A DNA stretch of 32,532 nucleotides. It comes from Nostoc sp. NOS(2021). Lineage in GTDB: Bacteria; Cyanobacteriota; Cyanobacteriia; Cyanobacteriales; Nostocaceae. A program made the position numbers and the translations under genes. The stretch lies in contig NZ_JABXKM010000113.1 in the NCBI RefSeq assembly GCF_017115025.1, forward strand, positions 1 through 32,532, read 5' to 3'. Below are positions 23,331 through 32,532 of the stretch, in pieces; positions within the stretch are counted from its first letter, which is position 1, and every line of letters starts with the position of its first letter. A model generated the notes under the pieces. The model saw only the letters and a list, made by a program, of their open reading frames with translations. It searched no databases and had not been told where the DNA came from.

Positions 23331-25247
23331 TTAGTTTTTACTTGTTAAAGGAATACGGATGATAAACTCTGTACCACATCCTGGGGTAGAATCAACTTCA
23401 ATAGTTCCTCCATGTTTGTCTACAACAATTTGATAGGCGTTCGCCATTCCTAATCCGATTCCTTTGCCCACAGGTTTAGTAGTAAACATATGGTCAAATA
23501 CCCGTTGCTTGACATCCTCTGACATCCCAATACCATTATCGGAAATCTGAACGATCGCGTCATGAGTTGATTGGTCAATTTGCGTTTGGAGCTTAATTTG
23601 ATTAGGATTACTTTTAAGATTCTCAGAACTGCGTTTTTGGCTGACTTCTTCCAGTGCATCGATCGCATTCACCAAAACATTCATAAACACCTGATTCAGT
23701 TGCCCTGCGTAGCATTCTACTAGGGGTAAATCACCGTATTTCTTAACGATCTGAATTTCTGGTAGATTGGGCGTGGCTGTGAGGCGACGGTTCAGAATCA
23801 TTAGAGTGTTGTCTAATCCTTCATGAATATCTACAAATTTCATGTCTGCTTCATCGAGGCGCGAGAAATTACGTAGCGACAGCACAATTTCACGAATGCG
23901 CTTGGTTCCCACTTGCATTGATGTCATTAGCTTGGGTAAATCTTCTGCCAGAAACTCAATATCAAGGTCTTGGGCGCGATCGCGAATTTCTGGTGTCGGA
24001 TTTGGGTAGGTTTGTTCATAAAGCTTTAGCAAATCGAGGATGCCTTGGCTATATTCACTGGCATGGTTGAGGTTCGCATGAATAAAATTGGCAGGATTAT
24101 TGATTTCGTGTGCCACTCCAGCAACCAGTTGTCCCAGACTAGACATTTTTTCGGTTTGGATGAGTTGAGCTTGGGTATTTTGCAATTCTTTCAAAGTTTT
24201 GCTGAGTTGCTGCGCCTGCTGGCTGGAAATAAAGGCGCGATCGCGAATCTGTTCATATAGTTGCATCTGTCGCCATGCACCGATCAACCCAACCATCAAC
24301 AATCCTCCCAAAACCGTAGCCAACAGGTTCAACGCCTGCAATGGCGATTCGATATTTTCTTGTGGCACAATCAACGCTACCGACCAATTTGCTTCTCTGA
24401 GAGGAGTGTAAGCAACATAACTCCACTTACCATCCAGTTGAGCCAATTCAATGTTTGTGCGTTTAGCCACCATTTGTTGGGTAATTTCAACTAACCTGGG
24501 ATTGGGGGAGTTGAGGAAACTCTGGGCGACTTTTTCGCGTGTACCAATTAGCTGCGTGTTGGGATGGGCAATGGGAATTCCTTGAGAATTCAGCGCAAAG
24601 GCATAGCTGCCCTTGCCTTGATGTAAATTGCTGATCACCTCAACTACCCGCTTAATCGGAATACCTCCCATTAACACACCTGCTGGCTTTGTGCCTGTTT
24701 CGGCAGGAATCGGCGAACTAATTTGAATCTGTAACTGTTTGTTTGTGCGTCCAATAATTGGATCGGCAGCTATCGTTTCACCCGCCATACTCCGCTGAAA
24801 AAATTCTCGATCTTTAGCATTGAGATGACTCCCCTGAGTATTAATTGCTGTACCATCTGGTGTGACCAACCCGATGAGCAAAAACGTTTGCAGGCGTGTC
24901 ACCTCAGATTGTAAGTAAGGTTCCATCACAGACCAATCTACCGATCGCACCGCAAGAGAATTTGCCAAAGTCTTAATTTCTGTCTTCCGAATGGCTAACC
25001 AGTTATCAATATCCTCCTGACCTTGGTGTGTTTTTAACAGTGCTTGCTCCTTGAGACTATCGAGCAACAACCCCTTAACAATGTTGTAACTAGTGATGGC
25101 GGTGGCACTAATGCTAATAGACAGAATCACCACAATTGATAACAACAGTAGATTTCGCGATCGCCATTTCAATGAGTAGTAATTTTTGGCGCTTGGGGCA
25201 TACTGTCGGGGGTTGATTTTCAACCAGCCTTTGCGTAATTTAAGCAT
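23331..25247 (-). CDS. Membrane sensor histidine kinase with extracytoplasmic Cache domain (638 aa)
   Basis: A first membrane helix (about 32-56) and a second (about 304-324) enclose a periplasmic Cache sensor (about 57-303; LIGLVTPDGTAINTQG, GVLMGGIPIKRV, YAFALNSQGIPIAHPN). There is no HAMP domain; a coiled-coil region (about 330-365) leads directly to the kinase. The phospho-acceptor is His380 in LVAGVAHEINNPANF. The ATPase carries an N-box around 519-531 (NQVFMNVLVNAIDA), DNGIGM (570-575) and GKGIGLGMA (594-602). It should sense a small extracellular ligand and pass phosphate to a response regulator, none of which is encoded nearby. It lies 53 bases after the 1970-residue kinase gene on the same strand, and its kinase core is closely related to that protein's C-terminus. 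Confidence 0.9.
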   Translation of the reverse strand: MLKLRKGWLKINPRQYAPSAKNYYSLKWRSRNLLLLSIVVILSISISATAITSYNIVKGLLLDSLKEQALLKTHQGQEDIDNWLAIRKTEIKTLANSLAVRSVDWSVMEPYLQSEVTRLQTFLLIGLVTPDGTAINTQGSHLNAKDREFFQRSMAGETIAADPIIGRTNKQLQIQISSPIPAETGTKPAGVLMGGIPIKRVVEVISNLHQGKGSYAFALNSQGIPIAHPNTQLIGTREKVAQSFLNSPNPRLVEITQQMVAKRTNIELAQLDGKWSYVAYTPLREANWSVALIVPQENIESPLQALNLLATVLGGLLMVGLIGAWRQMQLYEQIRDRAFISSQQAQQLSKTLKELQNTQAQLIQTEKMSSLGQLVAGVAHEINNPANFIHANLNHASEYSQGILDLLKLYEQTYPNPTPEIRDRAQDLDIEFLAEDLPKLMTSMQVGTKRIREIVLSLRNFSRLDEADMKFVDIHEGLDNTLMILNRRLTATPNLPEIQIVKKYGDLPLVECYAGQLNQVFMNVLVNAIDALEEVSQKRSSENLKSNPNQIKLQTQIDQSTHDAIVQISDNGIGMSEDVKQRVFDHMFTTKPVGKGIGLGMANAYQIVVDKHGGTIEVDSTPGCGTEFIIRIPLTSKN

Positions 25248-25300
25248 GATCGTCGCTTTGTTCCAAGTTAAAATTTAAAAAGCAAAAGAAAGATGTCTTT

Positions 25301-28300
25301 TTACTTTTGTTGAGTAGAGATTTGAATGACAAACTCTGTGCCCTGTCCAAGCTCTGAAGTGCAGGAGAGTGAACCGCCATGTCCTTCCACCACAATTTGC
25401 CGAGCGATCGCTAATCCCAATCCTGTGCCTTTTCCTACAGGCTTGGTGGTGAACAAATGGTCAAATACTCGTTGCTTGACCTCCGGTGACATCCCCACGC
25501 CATTATCAGCAATCTTAATCAGAATGTGCTGACCTGAGTCTGCTAAACGGGTTTGAATGGTAATGCAATTGGGATTGGCTAAAATGGCTGACAAACTCCG
25601 CTCTGTATTGTATTCTTCAAGTGCATCAATGGCATTTGCCAACAAGTTCATAAACACCTGATTAAGTTGTCCAGCAAAGCATTCCACTAAGGGGAATTTG
25701 CCATAGTCTTTTATCACATCAATTGCCGGACGGTTTTCGTTAGCTTTTAAACGATGTCTCAGAATCAAAATAGTACTGTCAATGCCATCGTGAATATTAA
25801 AGGGCACTTTGTAATCTTTATCTGCTCTGGAGAAGGTTCGCAGACTAGTGCTGATACTGCGGATACGGTTAACACCCAGTTTCATCGAGTCCAGCAACTT
25901 AGGTAAATCTTCGCGTAAATAATTCAAGTCCATCGCATCAATTTCGTCTTCAATGTCTGAGCCGGGATTTGGAAATTTCTCTTGGTAAAGCTTAATTAGC
26001 CCAAACAAATCGTTGATATAATCTTTTGCTGGTTCTAAGTTGCCGGCAATAAAGCCGACAGGATTATTGATTTCATGGGCAACGCCTGCTACCAGATTAC
26101 CAAGGGCAGACATTTTTTCACTCTGCACTAGTTGCAATTGCATCGCTTGGAGTTCTTCCAACGCTTGTTCTAATTGTTGCTTTTGCTGTTGCAGCAATTG
26201 TTGTGCTTCCTGGCGTTCGGTGATGTCTTCAGAGGTGCCAAGGATGCCAAAAACGTTTCCTTCTTTATCTTTTAGCAGAATTTTGTTTGTATTCGACCAG
26301 ATATGTTTTCCGTCTGCTTGCTGCACGGTTTCGATAATGTTGAGTTCAGCTTGTCCAGACTCCATAATGCGGCGATCGCGCTCGACAAAAAAATCTGATT
26401 GCTCACGAGTCCAGGGAAGATCGTAATCTGTTTTACCAATAATATTTTCTGGCCCTCTGTTCTCGTAAGTTTGAGCAAAGTTCTGGTTACAGCCTAAATA
26501 AACACTATTGCGGTCTTTCCAAAAAACAGACTGGGGGATATTGTCGATAATTAACCGCAAGAATTGTTCAGTCTGTCCAAGGTTTTTGAGAGTATCTTGT
26601 GCTTGCTGATAAAGTCGGGCGTTTTCCAGGGAAATTGCAGCTTGAGTGCATAACAGATTCAGAATTTCGACGCGATCGCTGGTAAACGCCCCAGTGGTAA
26701 GATTGTTTTCTAAATACAAAATCCCCAACAGTTTGCCTTGATACAGAATCGGCGTACACAGCAAGCTTTTGGGTTGCTGACGAATGATGTAGGGGTCAGC
26801 TATCAGTGCCGGATACACTGTTGTATCAATGATGACGGTAGGTTGCAAGCTGCGTTTGACGGTGTAAATTAAGCTATGGGGAACGTCTGCGCTATCTTCC
26901 ACAAAAATGGACTGTAGCACGGTTGATTGCTGCCCAACTTGAGCAGTCGCCTCAACGACCAATCTATCTTCTTTGAGCAGTATTAACGCACACTTATCTG
27001 CTCCAGCATTTTGAATCACTACTTGCAGTAGCTTCGTGAGTAATTTATCCAGTTCGATTTCACTGGAGAGAGTCTGAGAGGCTTTGATAACTGTTGGCAA
27101 ATCTAGCATTACTGATGTATTGATACTAGATGTTACTGATTTATTTAAGCTTGGGTGCAAGGTAGCAATGCTGTCAATATTTGCGATCGTCTCATTGGGC
27201 GTGAGTGGCGATACTCTTTCAGAGTCACTTCGTGAACTCGTCCGTTGTAAGATGGGAGCTAGCAATTGCGGATAACGCTGTTCTAGGTCATCGACTTTGG
27301 CTTTAGCATCCCAGCGCGTGTAGCAATAGTAAGCATTAATCAAATACTCTTGGGCAATGCGTTCTTTGCCCCATTCTAAATAAAACTTGGCTGCGAGTTC
27401 GTTGGCGATCGCTTCTTCGTTGAGGTATTCGTTTTCTTTGGCTTTAGCAATGGCGCGATCGTATAACTCGATTGCATCCATGTAGTTGCTAGAAATTCTT
27501 GCCATTTCCGCAGATAACAATAGATATCGATGTAGAAAGTTTTCTGGGCAATTATTCGCCCAGGTTTTCAGAGTTTGTTGATGCTCTCGAATAATTTCCC
27601 AATCCTGTTTTTTATCCTCTAATGTCGCATCGGAATAGAGTGCTACCAAACTGAGTGGATAATAGAAATGATACTGAATAATTGGGAAGAAACCAGAGTT
27701 ACAATCAAGGGTTTTCTCAGCTTCTTCTGCCGCTTTAACGGCATCTGCATAGCGACCATAAAGGTACGACAATTGTATTTTGAGAAAGCAGTACCAATTA
27801 ATTCCATGATCAAAGTTATTTTTCTGTCTCCAAACTTCTATATAGAGAATATCTTCGCCATTGCGATCGTCTAATAAATCGGTGTTTTTAGATATGCCTT
27901 GCAAGTTCAGTAGAAACTGCTGCTGTAAACTAAATGCATACAGCATATTGACATCATTCACTTGTTGTACATAGCTCAGATATTTCTCAGTTTCCGCGTA
28001 GATATCTGATAGGCGATCGCCCTTAATTAACATCGCCCAAATCAGAAACGAAACTGCCCAGACACCAAACACCAAATTTCCAGTTTCTTGACTGACTTGG
28101 AATGATTTTTGAGAAATTTGCAAATTCGTTTTTAAATGCTGATTATAGGGATTAATTGTGTGGGCAAAGATATTATTAGTCTTAGGAATAAATTGGGTGC
28201 TATTGAAGTGATGATCAAGTTTTAGTGCTAACGTACCGAACTCATAAGCAGTTTCATAACTTCCTTGATTTGCCAGACTCATTCCATACAGACAGTAAGC

Positions 28301-31213
28301 AAAACCAGAGCTTTCTGCATTGCCATATCTCAACGATAAATTGATCATTAATAGAGGAATCAGGCAAGTGAGATGTTGATCTCCTCCCATATAAGCAGCT
28401 GCCCAAAGGTCAGCTAAAAGACCCATGCAGACTTTCTTATCTGGATCTATCATTTCAGGCAGATCGAATAAATCTGCTGTACGAACCGTTTGAAGTTTAG
28501 CTTTTAATTCTTGAAGTTCAGTTTCGATGGCAGCTTGCTGTTCTTCAGAAGTGACAGGCAGATGCATCCCCATGATGCTCAAACCTTTTAGCCCAGCTTC
28601 AAAGCCAGCTTCGATATTTTCACCCTGAGTCATTTTCAGGTACATCTGAATTCTATAAATATCTGCCTGTTCAAACTTATTTTGGCTATAATTTAAGGCG
28701 AGATTGAATAATCTCTCTGCTTTGTCAAAATTGCCAGTTAAATATTCACATTCCGCAGATAGTCGATATAATTCAAATGTGAGTTTATACTGAGTTAGCC
28801 AACTTTCTTCTATTAGCAATTCTCTGCCTAACGTGAAATATTTAACTGCTGCTTTATAAGCAGTGGAAGTTTTGGCTTTCTTGCCAGCAATTAAATTTAG
28901 TTTAGCCAGTTCATATATTTGGGATTGTTGGGTAATTATATCAATCCCCTCATTTAACTGATTAACAATATCAAAAATTCTGGCTTCAAGTGCTTGAGAT
29001 GACGTATTGTTTAACAGTAATTGCCCAATTTTTAAATGAGTAGCTTTTCTTTGAGATTCAGGAATCAGGGAATAGGCAGCTTGCTGAACGCGGTCATGAA
29101 GAAATTTGTAAGAACAGGAGTCAGGAGAATTGTGTTGCTGAAATTCAGAATTCAGAATTTTTAATTCTGACTCCTCTTGATAGAATTTGTAGACCTCATT
29201 GGTAGGGATAATCAACCCATCTTGCACAGCTTTCCAAAAGTCTGCGACTGTTTCCACCTGGGATTTTTCATGGACGATCGCTAATGTCGCTAAATCAAAT
29301 TGGTTTCCCACACAAGCCGCTAACTTCAAAACTTCTTGAGTCTGTGTTGGCAACTTCTGAAGTTGAAGTGCCATGAACTCTACCACATCATCAGTGAGAG
29401 CCAGCGATCGCACCTGAGCAATATCACATTCCCAATAACCACCGTCAAAATTAAATGTAATTAGTTGATCTTGATGTAGCGCTTTGAGAAACTGGGTACT
29501 GAAGAAAGGATTACCTTTGGTTTTACTCAATACTAACTCTGTTAACAGTGCGGCTAACGCTAGGGAGCAACTCAATGTATCTGCAACCAAATGATTGATA
29601 GAAATCTGATCGAGGGGAGCTAAGGTAATCGTATTGACTGTAACGCCTAACTTCTGAATCTCTTCCAAAGTCAGCATCAGCGGATGTACTGGGTTGACTT
29701 CGTTATCTCGATAAGCACCAATTAATAGTAGATAGCCGATGTCAGCTTCGCTGATTAACAAGTGCATTAACTTTAAAGAAGCAGAATCTGCCCATTGCAA
29801 GTCATCAATAAAGATTACCAATGGATGTTCTGGTGCAGTGAAGACTTGAGTGAACTTCAAGAACAGCAAATTGAAGCGATTTTGTGCCGCATTCCCAGAG
29901 AGTTCGGGCGCAGGAGGCTGTTTACCAATCATACTTTCCAGTTCTGGAATCACCTCAATCATCACTTGTCCGTTCTCACCCAAAGCAGAGAGAATTTTGC
30001 ACTTCCACTGCTCGAATTGAGCATCAGTTTCACTTAACAGTTGCCCGATTAAGTCTCGAAAGGCTTGCACAAAGGCAGAGAAGGGGATATTACGCTGGAA
30101 CTGGTCAAATTTACCTTTAATGAAATAACCCCGTTGTCGCACAATTGGCTTGTGGACTTCGTTAACCACAGCAGTTTTGCCAATCCCAGAGAAGCCTGCT
30201 ATCAACATAATTTCTGTGCTTCCCTGAGTGACACCCTCAAAGGCATCTAGTAAGCTTTGAACTTCGGCTTGGCGACCGTAAAGTTTTTCTGGGATAATGA
30301 AGCGATCGCAAATATCCCGCTCACCTAATTTAAAGGATTTAATCGAGCCAATTTCCTGCAATTGCTCCAAACATTTTTCTAAATCAAATTTCAGCCCTAA
30401 TGCACTCTGATAGCGATCTTCAGCATTTTTCGCCATCAATTTCATCACAATGTCATTCAGAACTTCGGGAATTTCTTCTTCCCTCCTGCCTCCTAATTGA
30501 TCTGGTTGCTTGGCAATATGACAGTGAACCAACTCCATCGGATCATTAGACTGAAAGGGTAACTGTCCAGCCAGCAATTCATAGAAGGTAACGCCGAGGG
30601 AGTAATAATCACTGCGATAGTCAATTCCGCGATTCATCCGCCCGGTTTGTTCCGGGGAAAGGTAGGCGAGGGTACCTTCTAAGACATTAGGACTTTGAAT
30701 TTCGCGGGTTTCTCTAGGTAAAAGAGAGGCAATGCTAAAATCAATCAACTTGACTTGCTTAGTTTCCGGGTTAATCAGGATGTTGGCTGGCTTGATGTCT
30801 TTGTGGATAACCCGATGGCGATAGAGTCCGTCAAGAATATTGCTCAGAGCGATCGCAATATATAAAAACTCTTCCAAGAAATTTGGATTACTCCCCCTGA
30901 CTGTTTTCATCCATTCTTTGAGAGAAATACCGCCGAAATCCTCCATTACCAGAACATAACTGTGGCGGTAAGGTTCCAGACTATAGGGATGAACAATACC
31001 AGGTAGGTCAATATTTTTAGCGATCGTGTACTGATTGCGGAAATGGAGCAGTTCGCTGAAGTTAGGATACTCTTGCTGGAGCAGTTTGATAATGACCGGA
31101 AGTTGATCAATCTCTCGAATTGCACGGAAAACCAGGGTTCTAAAGCTTGTATAAAGTTGTTCACTAATTTGATAGCCTGGAATTTGGGCGATCGGCTCAA
31201 CTGCTGTATTCAT
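25301..31213 (-). CDS. Ser/Thr kinase / AAA ATPase / GAF / PAS / histidine kinase fusion (1970 aa)
   Basis: From the N-terminus: a Ser/Thr kinase (about 10-285) with Lys43, the catalytic loop HKDIKPAN (Asp139) and DFS in place of DFG (158-160), usual in this family; a predicted ATPase with P-loop GFSGIGKT (340-347) and IFIDDLQWAD; a long helical, TPR-like region (about 700-1330); a GAF domain (about 1370-1545); a PAS domain (about 1547-1675); and a histidine kinase with LVAGVAHEINNPVGF, DNGVGM and GKGTGLGLA. Related cyanobacterial proteins are the HstK-type two-kinase sensors. The frame is open to a TTG at 31222, but AAGAAGAG places the start at the ATG of 31213. It is predicted to be cytoplasmic, as no membrane segment is evident. 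It should link Ser/Thr and His-Asp signalling. Targets are unknown. Confidence 0.92.
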   Translation of the reverse strand: MNTAVEPIAQIPGYQISEQLYTSFRTLVFRAIREIDQLPVIIKLLQQEYPNFSELLHFRNQYTIAKNIDLPGIVHPYSLEPYRHSYVLVMEDFGGISLKEWMKTVRGSNPNFLEEFLYIAIALSNILDGLYRHRVIHKDIKPANILINPETKQVKLIDFSIASLLPRETREIQSPNVLEGTLAYLSPEQTGRMNRGIDYRSDYYSLGVTFYELLAGQLPFQSNDPMELVHCHIAKQPDQLGGRREEEIPEVLNDIVMKLMAKNAEDRYQSALGLKFDLEKCLEQLQEIGSIKSFKLGERDICDRFIIPEKLYGRQAEVQSLLDAFEGVTQGSTEIMLIAGFSGIGKTAVVNEVHKPIVRQRGYFIKGKFDQFQRNIPFSAFVQAFRDLIGQLLSETDAQFEQWKCKILSALGENGQVMIEVIPELESMIGKQPPAPELSGNAAQNRFNLLFLKFTQVFTAPEHPLVIFIDDLQWADSASLKLMHLLISEADIGYLLLIGAYRDNEVNPVHPLMLTLEEIQKLGVTVNTITLAPLDQISINHLVADTLSCSLALAALLTELVLSKTKGNPFFSTQFLKALHQDQLITFNFDGGYWECDIAQVRSLALTDDVVEFMALQLQKLPTQTQEVLKLAACVGNQFDLATLAIVHEKSQVETVADFWKAVQDGLIIPTNEVYKFYQEESELKILNSEFQQHNSPDSCSYKFLHDRVQQAAYSLIPESQRKATHLKIGQLLLNNTSSQALEARIFDIVNQLNEGIDIITQQSQIYELAKLNLIAGKKAKTSTAYKAAVKYFTLGRELLIEESWLTQYKLTFELYRLSAECEYLTGNFDKAERLFNLALNYSQNKFEQADIYRIQMYLKMTQGENIEAGFEAGLKGLSIMGMHLPVTSEEQQAAIETELQELKAKLQTVRTADLFDLPEMIDPDKKVCMGLLADLWAAAYMGGDQHLTCLIPLLMINLSLRYGNAESSGFAYCLYGMSLANQGSYETAYEFGTLALKLDHHFNSTQFIPKTNNIFAHTINPYNQHLKTNLQISQKSFQVSQETGNLVFGVWAVSFLIWAMLIKGDRLSDIYAETEKYLSYVQQVNDVNMLYAFSLQQQFLLNLQGISKNTDLLDDRNGEDILYIEVWRQKNNFDHGINWYCFLKIQLSYLYGRYADAVKAAEEAEKTLDCNSGFFPIIQYHFYYPLSLVALYSDATLEDKKQDWEIIREHQQTLKTWANNCPENFLHRYLLLSAEMARISSNYMDAIELYDRAIAKAKENEYLNEEAIANELAAKFYLEWGKERIAQEYLINAYYCYTRWDAKAKVDDLEQRYPQLLAPILQRTSSRSDSERVSPLTPNETIANIDSIATLHPSLNKSVTSSINTSVMLDLPTVIKASQTLSSEIELDKLLTKLLQVVIQNAGADKCALILLKEDRLVVEATAQVGQQSTVLQSIFVEDSADVPHSLIYTVKRSLQPTVIIDTTVYPALIADPYIIRQQPKSLLCTPILYQGKLLGILYLENNLTTGAFTSDRVEILNLLCTQAAISLENARLYQQAQDTLKNLGQTEQFLRLIIDNIPQSVFWKDRNSVYLGCNQNFAQTYENRGPENIIGKTDYDLPWTREQSDFFVERDRRIMESGQAELNIIETVQQADGKHIWSNTNKILLKDKEGNVFGILGTSEDITERQEAQQLLQQQKQQLEQALEELQAMQLQLVQSEKMSALGNLVAGVAHEINNPVGFIAGNLEPAKDYINDLFGLIKLYQEKFPNPGSDIEDEIDAMDLNYLREDLPKLLDSMKLGVNRIRSISTSLRTFSRADKDYKVPFNIHDGIDSTILILRHRLKANENRPAIDVIKDYGKFPLVECFAGQLNQVFMNLLANAIDALEEYNTERSLSAILANPNCITIQTRLADSGQHILIKIADNGVGMSPEVKQRVFDHLFTTKPVGKGTGLGLAIARQIVVEGHGGSLSCTSELGQGTEFVIQISTQQK

Positions 31214-31230
31214 TTGTATCAACTCTTCTT
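31214..31230 (-). promoter_or_regulatory. Ribosome binding site fixing the start of the large kinase
   Basis: The minus strand reads AAGAAGAG, nine bases before the ATG at 31213. The TTG at 31222 would lie only two bases after it, too close for efficient initiation, so the ATG is preferred and the protein is three residues shorter than the longest frame. Confidence 0.65.
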
Positions 31231-31251
31231 GAAGCTCAACTTATTATTAAA

Positions 31252-31474
31252 ATAGGACTTACGCATTCACAGAACTAACTAAATATGGGTATGGATTTTC
31301 AGGCATTCAAGTTTGATTTTTCACTATTAGCCAGCGATGCCGAACGCGAGTACGTCTGGTAGAGAAGGCGGGCTACGCCTACGCTAGTGATCTAAAGATA
31401 GTGGCCAATAGCCTGAAACGACCGAATTTGGTTAGACACATGAAAGTCATTTTGTACAGTGCGTAAGATCCTAT
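31252..31474. repeat. Foldback element upstream of the large kinase gene, 223 bases
   Basis: The ends ATAGGACTTACGCA (31252-31265) and TGCGTAAGATCCTAT (31460-31474) are inverted, apart from one inserted base. Further inverted words lie within (TTTCAGGC/GCCTGAAA; CTATTAGCCA/TGGCCAATAG). A GCGGGCTACGCCTACGC-like dispersed repeat sits near the centre (about 31368-31384). No coding sequence is seen. It occupies the promoter-side gap between the divergent kinase and pdxJ genes and could influence either. Confidence 0.6.
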
Positions 31475-31545
31475 AAAAGTATTTTTCCCAACAGTTAGCT
31501 TTTTTTAACTCAGTTGCAACTTATTTAAGGTTGGAATGTGCTGGT

Positions 31546-31590
31546 TCGCATCTCAATTTAGAAATGGCGGCGACTGATGAAATGCTGGCG
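31546..31590 (+). pseudogene. pdxJ: 45-base fragment of pdxJ (codons 65-79)
   Basis: These 45 bases match 31921-31965 of the intact pdxJ gene and encode the same 15 residues, [15 protein letters not shown], with five base differences that are all silent. Homology stops abruptly on both sides. In the intact gene both limits fall inside HIP1 octamers (31917-31924 and 31963-31970). It cannot be functional. Confidence 0.85.
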
Positions 31591-31728
31591 GCTGAAGTTT
31601 TTCAACTATAGCGGTTCTGATTAGCCTTGCAGTTCGAGTCCGAGGCAGGCCAGTTGGCTGATCGAGAATGCTGCAAGATTTCCGGTAAAATCAAGTTCTG
31701 AGGACTGTGGATTTGGGAGAAATTTGGG

Positions 31729-32454
31729 GTGCCTACACTTGGCGTTAACATTGACCACATTGCCACCATCCGGCAAGCACGGCGGACGGTGGAACCAGAC
31801 CCCGTGGCGGCGGCGGTGCTGGCAGAATTAGGGGGTGCAGATGGGATTACGGTGCATCTGCGCGAAGATCGGCGGCATATCCAAGACAGGGATGTGCTAC
31901 TGTTGCGGCAAACAGTGCGATCGCATCTTAATTTAGAAATGGCCGCTACAGATGAAATGCTAGCGATCGCTCTCGATATCAAACCAGATTACGTGACTTT
32001 AGTCCCCGAAAAGCGCGAAGAAGTCACAACAGAAGGCGGACTAGATATTATCGGACAAATTGCTAGAATAGGTGAGATAGTTGATAAATTGCAAAGTGCT
32101 AGCATTCCAGTTAGTTTATTTATCGACGCAGAACCAGCACAAATCGAAGCATCTGTCAAGGTACAGGCGCAGTTTATTGAATTGCACACCGGACAATATG
32201 CTGAAGCTAAGGATGAAACAAATCGCCAGCGAGAATTAGCCATATTAGCTAAAGGGTGTGAACAAGCGATTCAAGCAGGATTGCGAGTCAACGCTGGTCA
32301 TGGACTTACCTACTGGAACGTCTATCCGGTGGGTGCGCTTCCAGGTATGGAAGAACTCAACATTGGTCATACCATCATCAGTCGGGCAGCATTAGTAGGT
32401 ATTGAAAGGGCAGTCCGCGAGATGAAACAAGCTATAAGAGGGGATGGGGCATAG
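31729..32454 (+). CDS. pdxJ: Pyridoxine 5'-phosphate synthase
   Basis: PdxJ condenses 1-deoxyxylulose 5-phosphate with 3-amino-2-oxopropyl phosphate to make pyridoxine 5'-phosphate, the last ring-closing step of the DXP-dependent vitamin B6 pathway; it is a cytoplasmic TIM-barrel enzyme. The 241-residue protein is full length. Visible signatures: [14 protein letters not shown] (5-18), [13 protein letters not shown] with His43, Arg45 and His50, LEMAAT with Glu70, and [11 protein letters not shown] with His191; their spacing matches the catalytic set of the family. It starts with GTG at 31729, preceded by GGGAG (31715-31719). The stop codon falls inside a tandem heptamer array. It stands alone; upstream lies a stray 45-base piece of the same gene. 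Confidence 0.97.
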   Translation: MPTLGVNIDHIATIRQARRTVEPDPVAAAVLAELGGADGITVHLREDRRHIQDRDVLLLRQTVRSHLNLEMAATDEMLAIALDIKPDYVTLVPEKREEVTTEGGLDIIGQIARIGEIVDKLQSASIPVSLFIDAEPAQIEASVKVQAQFIELHTGQYAEAKDETNRQRELAILAKGCEQAIQAGLRVNAGHGLTYWNVYPVGALPGMEELNIGHTIISRAALVGIERAVREMKQAIRGDGA

Positions 32455-32488
32455 GGCATAGGGCATGGGGCATAGGGCATTGGGCATT
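32447..32488. repeat. Heptamer tandem array overlapping the pdxJ stop
   Basis: Six head-to-tail heptamers (GGGCATA, GGGCATA, GGGCATG, GGGCATA, GGGCATT, GGGCATT) begin inside the last two sense codons of pdxJ and supply its TAG stop. A 9-base repeat, CTCCCTCAT, follows twice at 32503-32520. Such arrays are frequent in Nostoc-type genomes. Confidence 0.9.
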
Positions 32489-32532
32489 GGTTCTTAATTC
32501 TGCTCCCTCATCTCCCTCATCTCCCCCAATCC

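Noticed and set aside
31222-31222. TTG start for the large kinase
   Set aside because: The AAGAAGAG ribosome binding site lies two bases before it and nine before the ATG at 31213, and family members start close to the IPGY motif.

Overview
The window is chromosomal DNA of a filamentous, probably heterocystous cyanobacterium of the Nostoc/Anabaena group. Evidence: the HIP1 octamer GCGATCGC is scattered throughout, intergenic regions carry short tandem heptamer repeats and foldback elements typical of Nostoc, and several protein families are cyanobacterial specialities (CAAD protein, SLH/OprB-type porin, Ser/Thr-kinase/ATPase/histidine-kinase fusion, Uma2 proteins). No rRNA, tRNA, CRISPR array, transposase or integrase was recognised.

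Layout. (1) 169-3705, minus strand: four envelope or stress-type genes: an acidic hypothetical protein, a two-helix CAAD membrane protein, a BON-domain lipoprotein and a duplicated YflT-like glycine-zipper stress protein. (2) 4453-7569, plus: a 1038-residue membrane-anchored protein built from ~95-residue repeats, with a clear terminator. (3) 7836-13344, plus: three paralogous RTX genes, each preceded by the same ~540-base leader. They look like type-1-secreted calcium-binding proteins. The third is an internal fusion. A truncated copy of the start of ilvD lies between the second and third. (4) 13626-15311: ilvD (dihydroxy-acid dehydratase). (5) 15731-18652: a two-gene unit, a small EACC1-like protein followed by a caspase-like protease fused through one membrane segment to a periplasmic ligand-binding domain. 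This is the most interesting system here: by layout it looks like a transmembrane receptor-caspase of the conflict/programmed-death type. (6) 19087-21235: a small secreted protein and an SLH/OprB-type porin, in a segment flanked by a direct repeat and holding a 135-base foldback element with a perfect 10-base target duplication. (7) 21407-23069, minus: a decayed HicA toxin and two Uma2 genes. (8) 23331-31213, minus: two sensor kinases in tandem, a Cache-domain histidine kinase and a ~1970-residue kinase/ATPase/GAF/PAS/histidine kinase. (9) 31729-32454, plus: pdxJ, with a 45-base stray copy of part of pdxJ just upstream.

The region records a lot of rearrangement: tandem gene duplication, gene fusion by loss of a stop codon, partial gene copies (ilvD, pdxJ) whose edges fall on HIP1 octamers, and nested foldback elements. 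Product names rest on motif recognition by eye; no database search was run.
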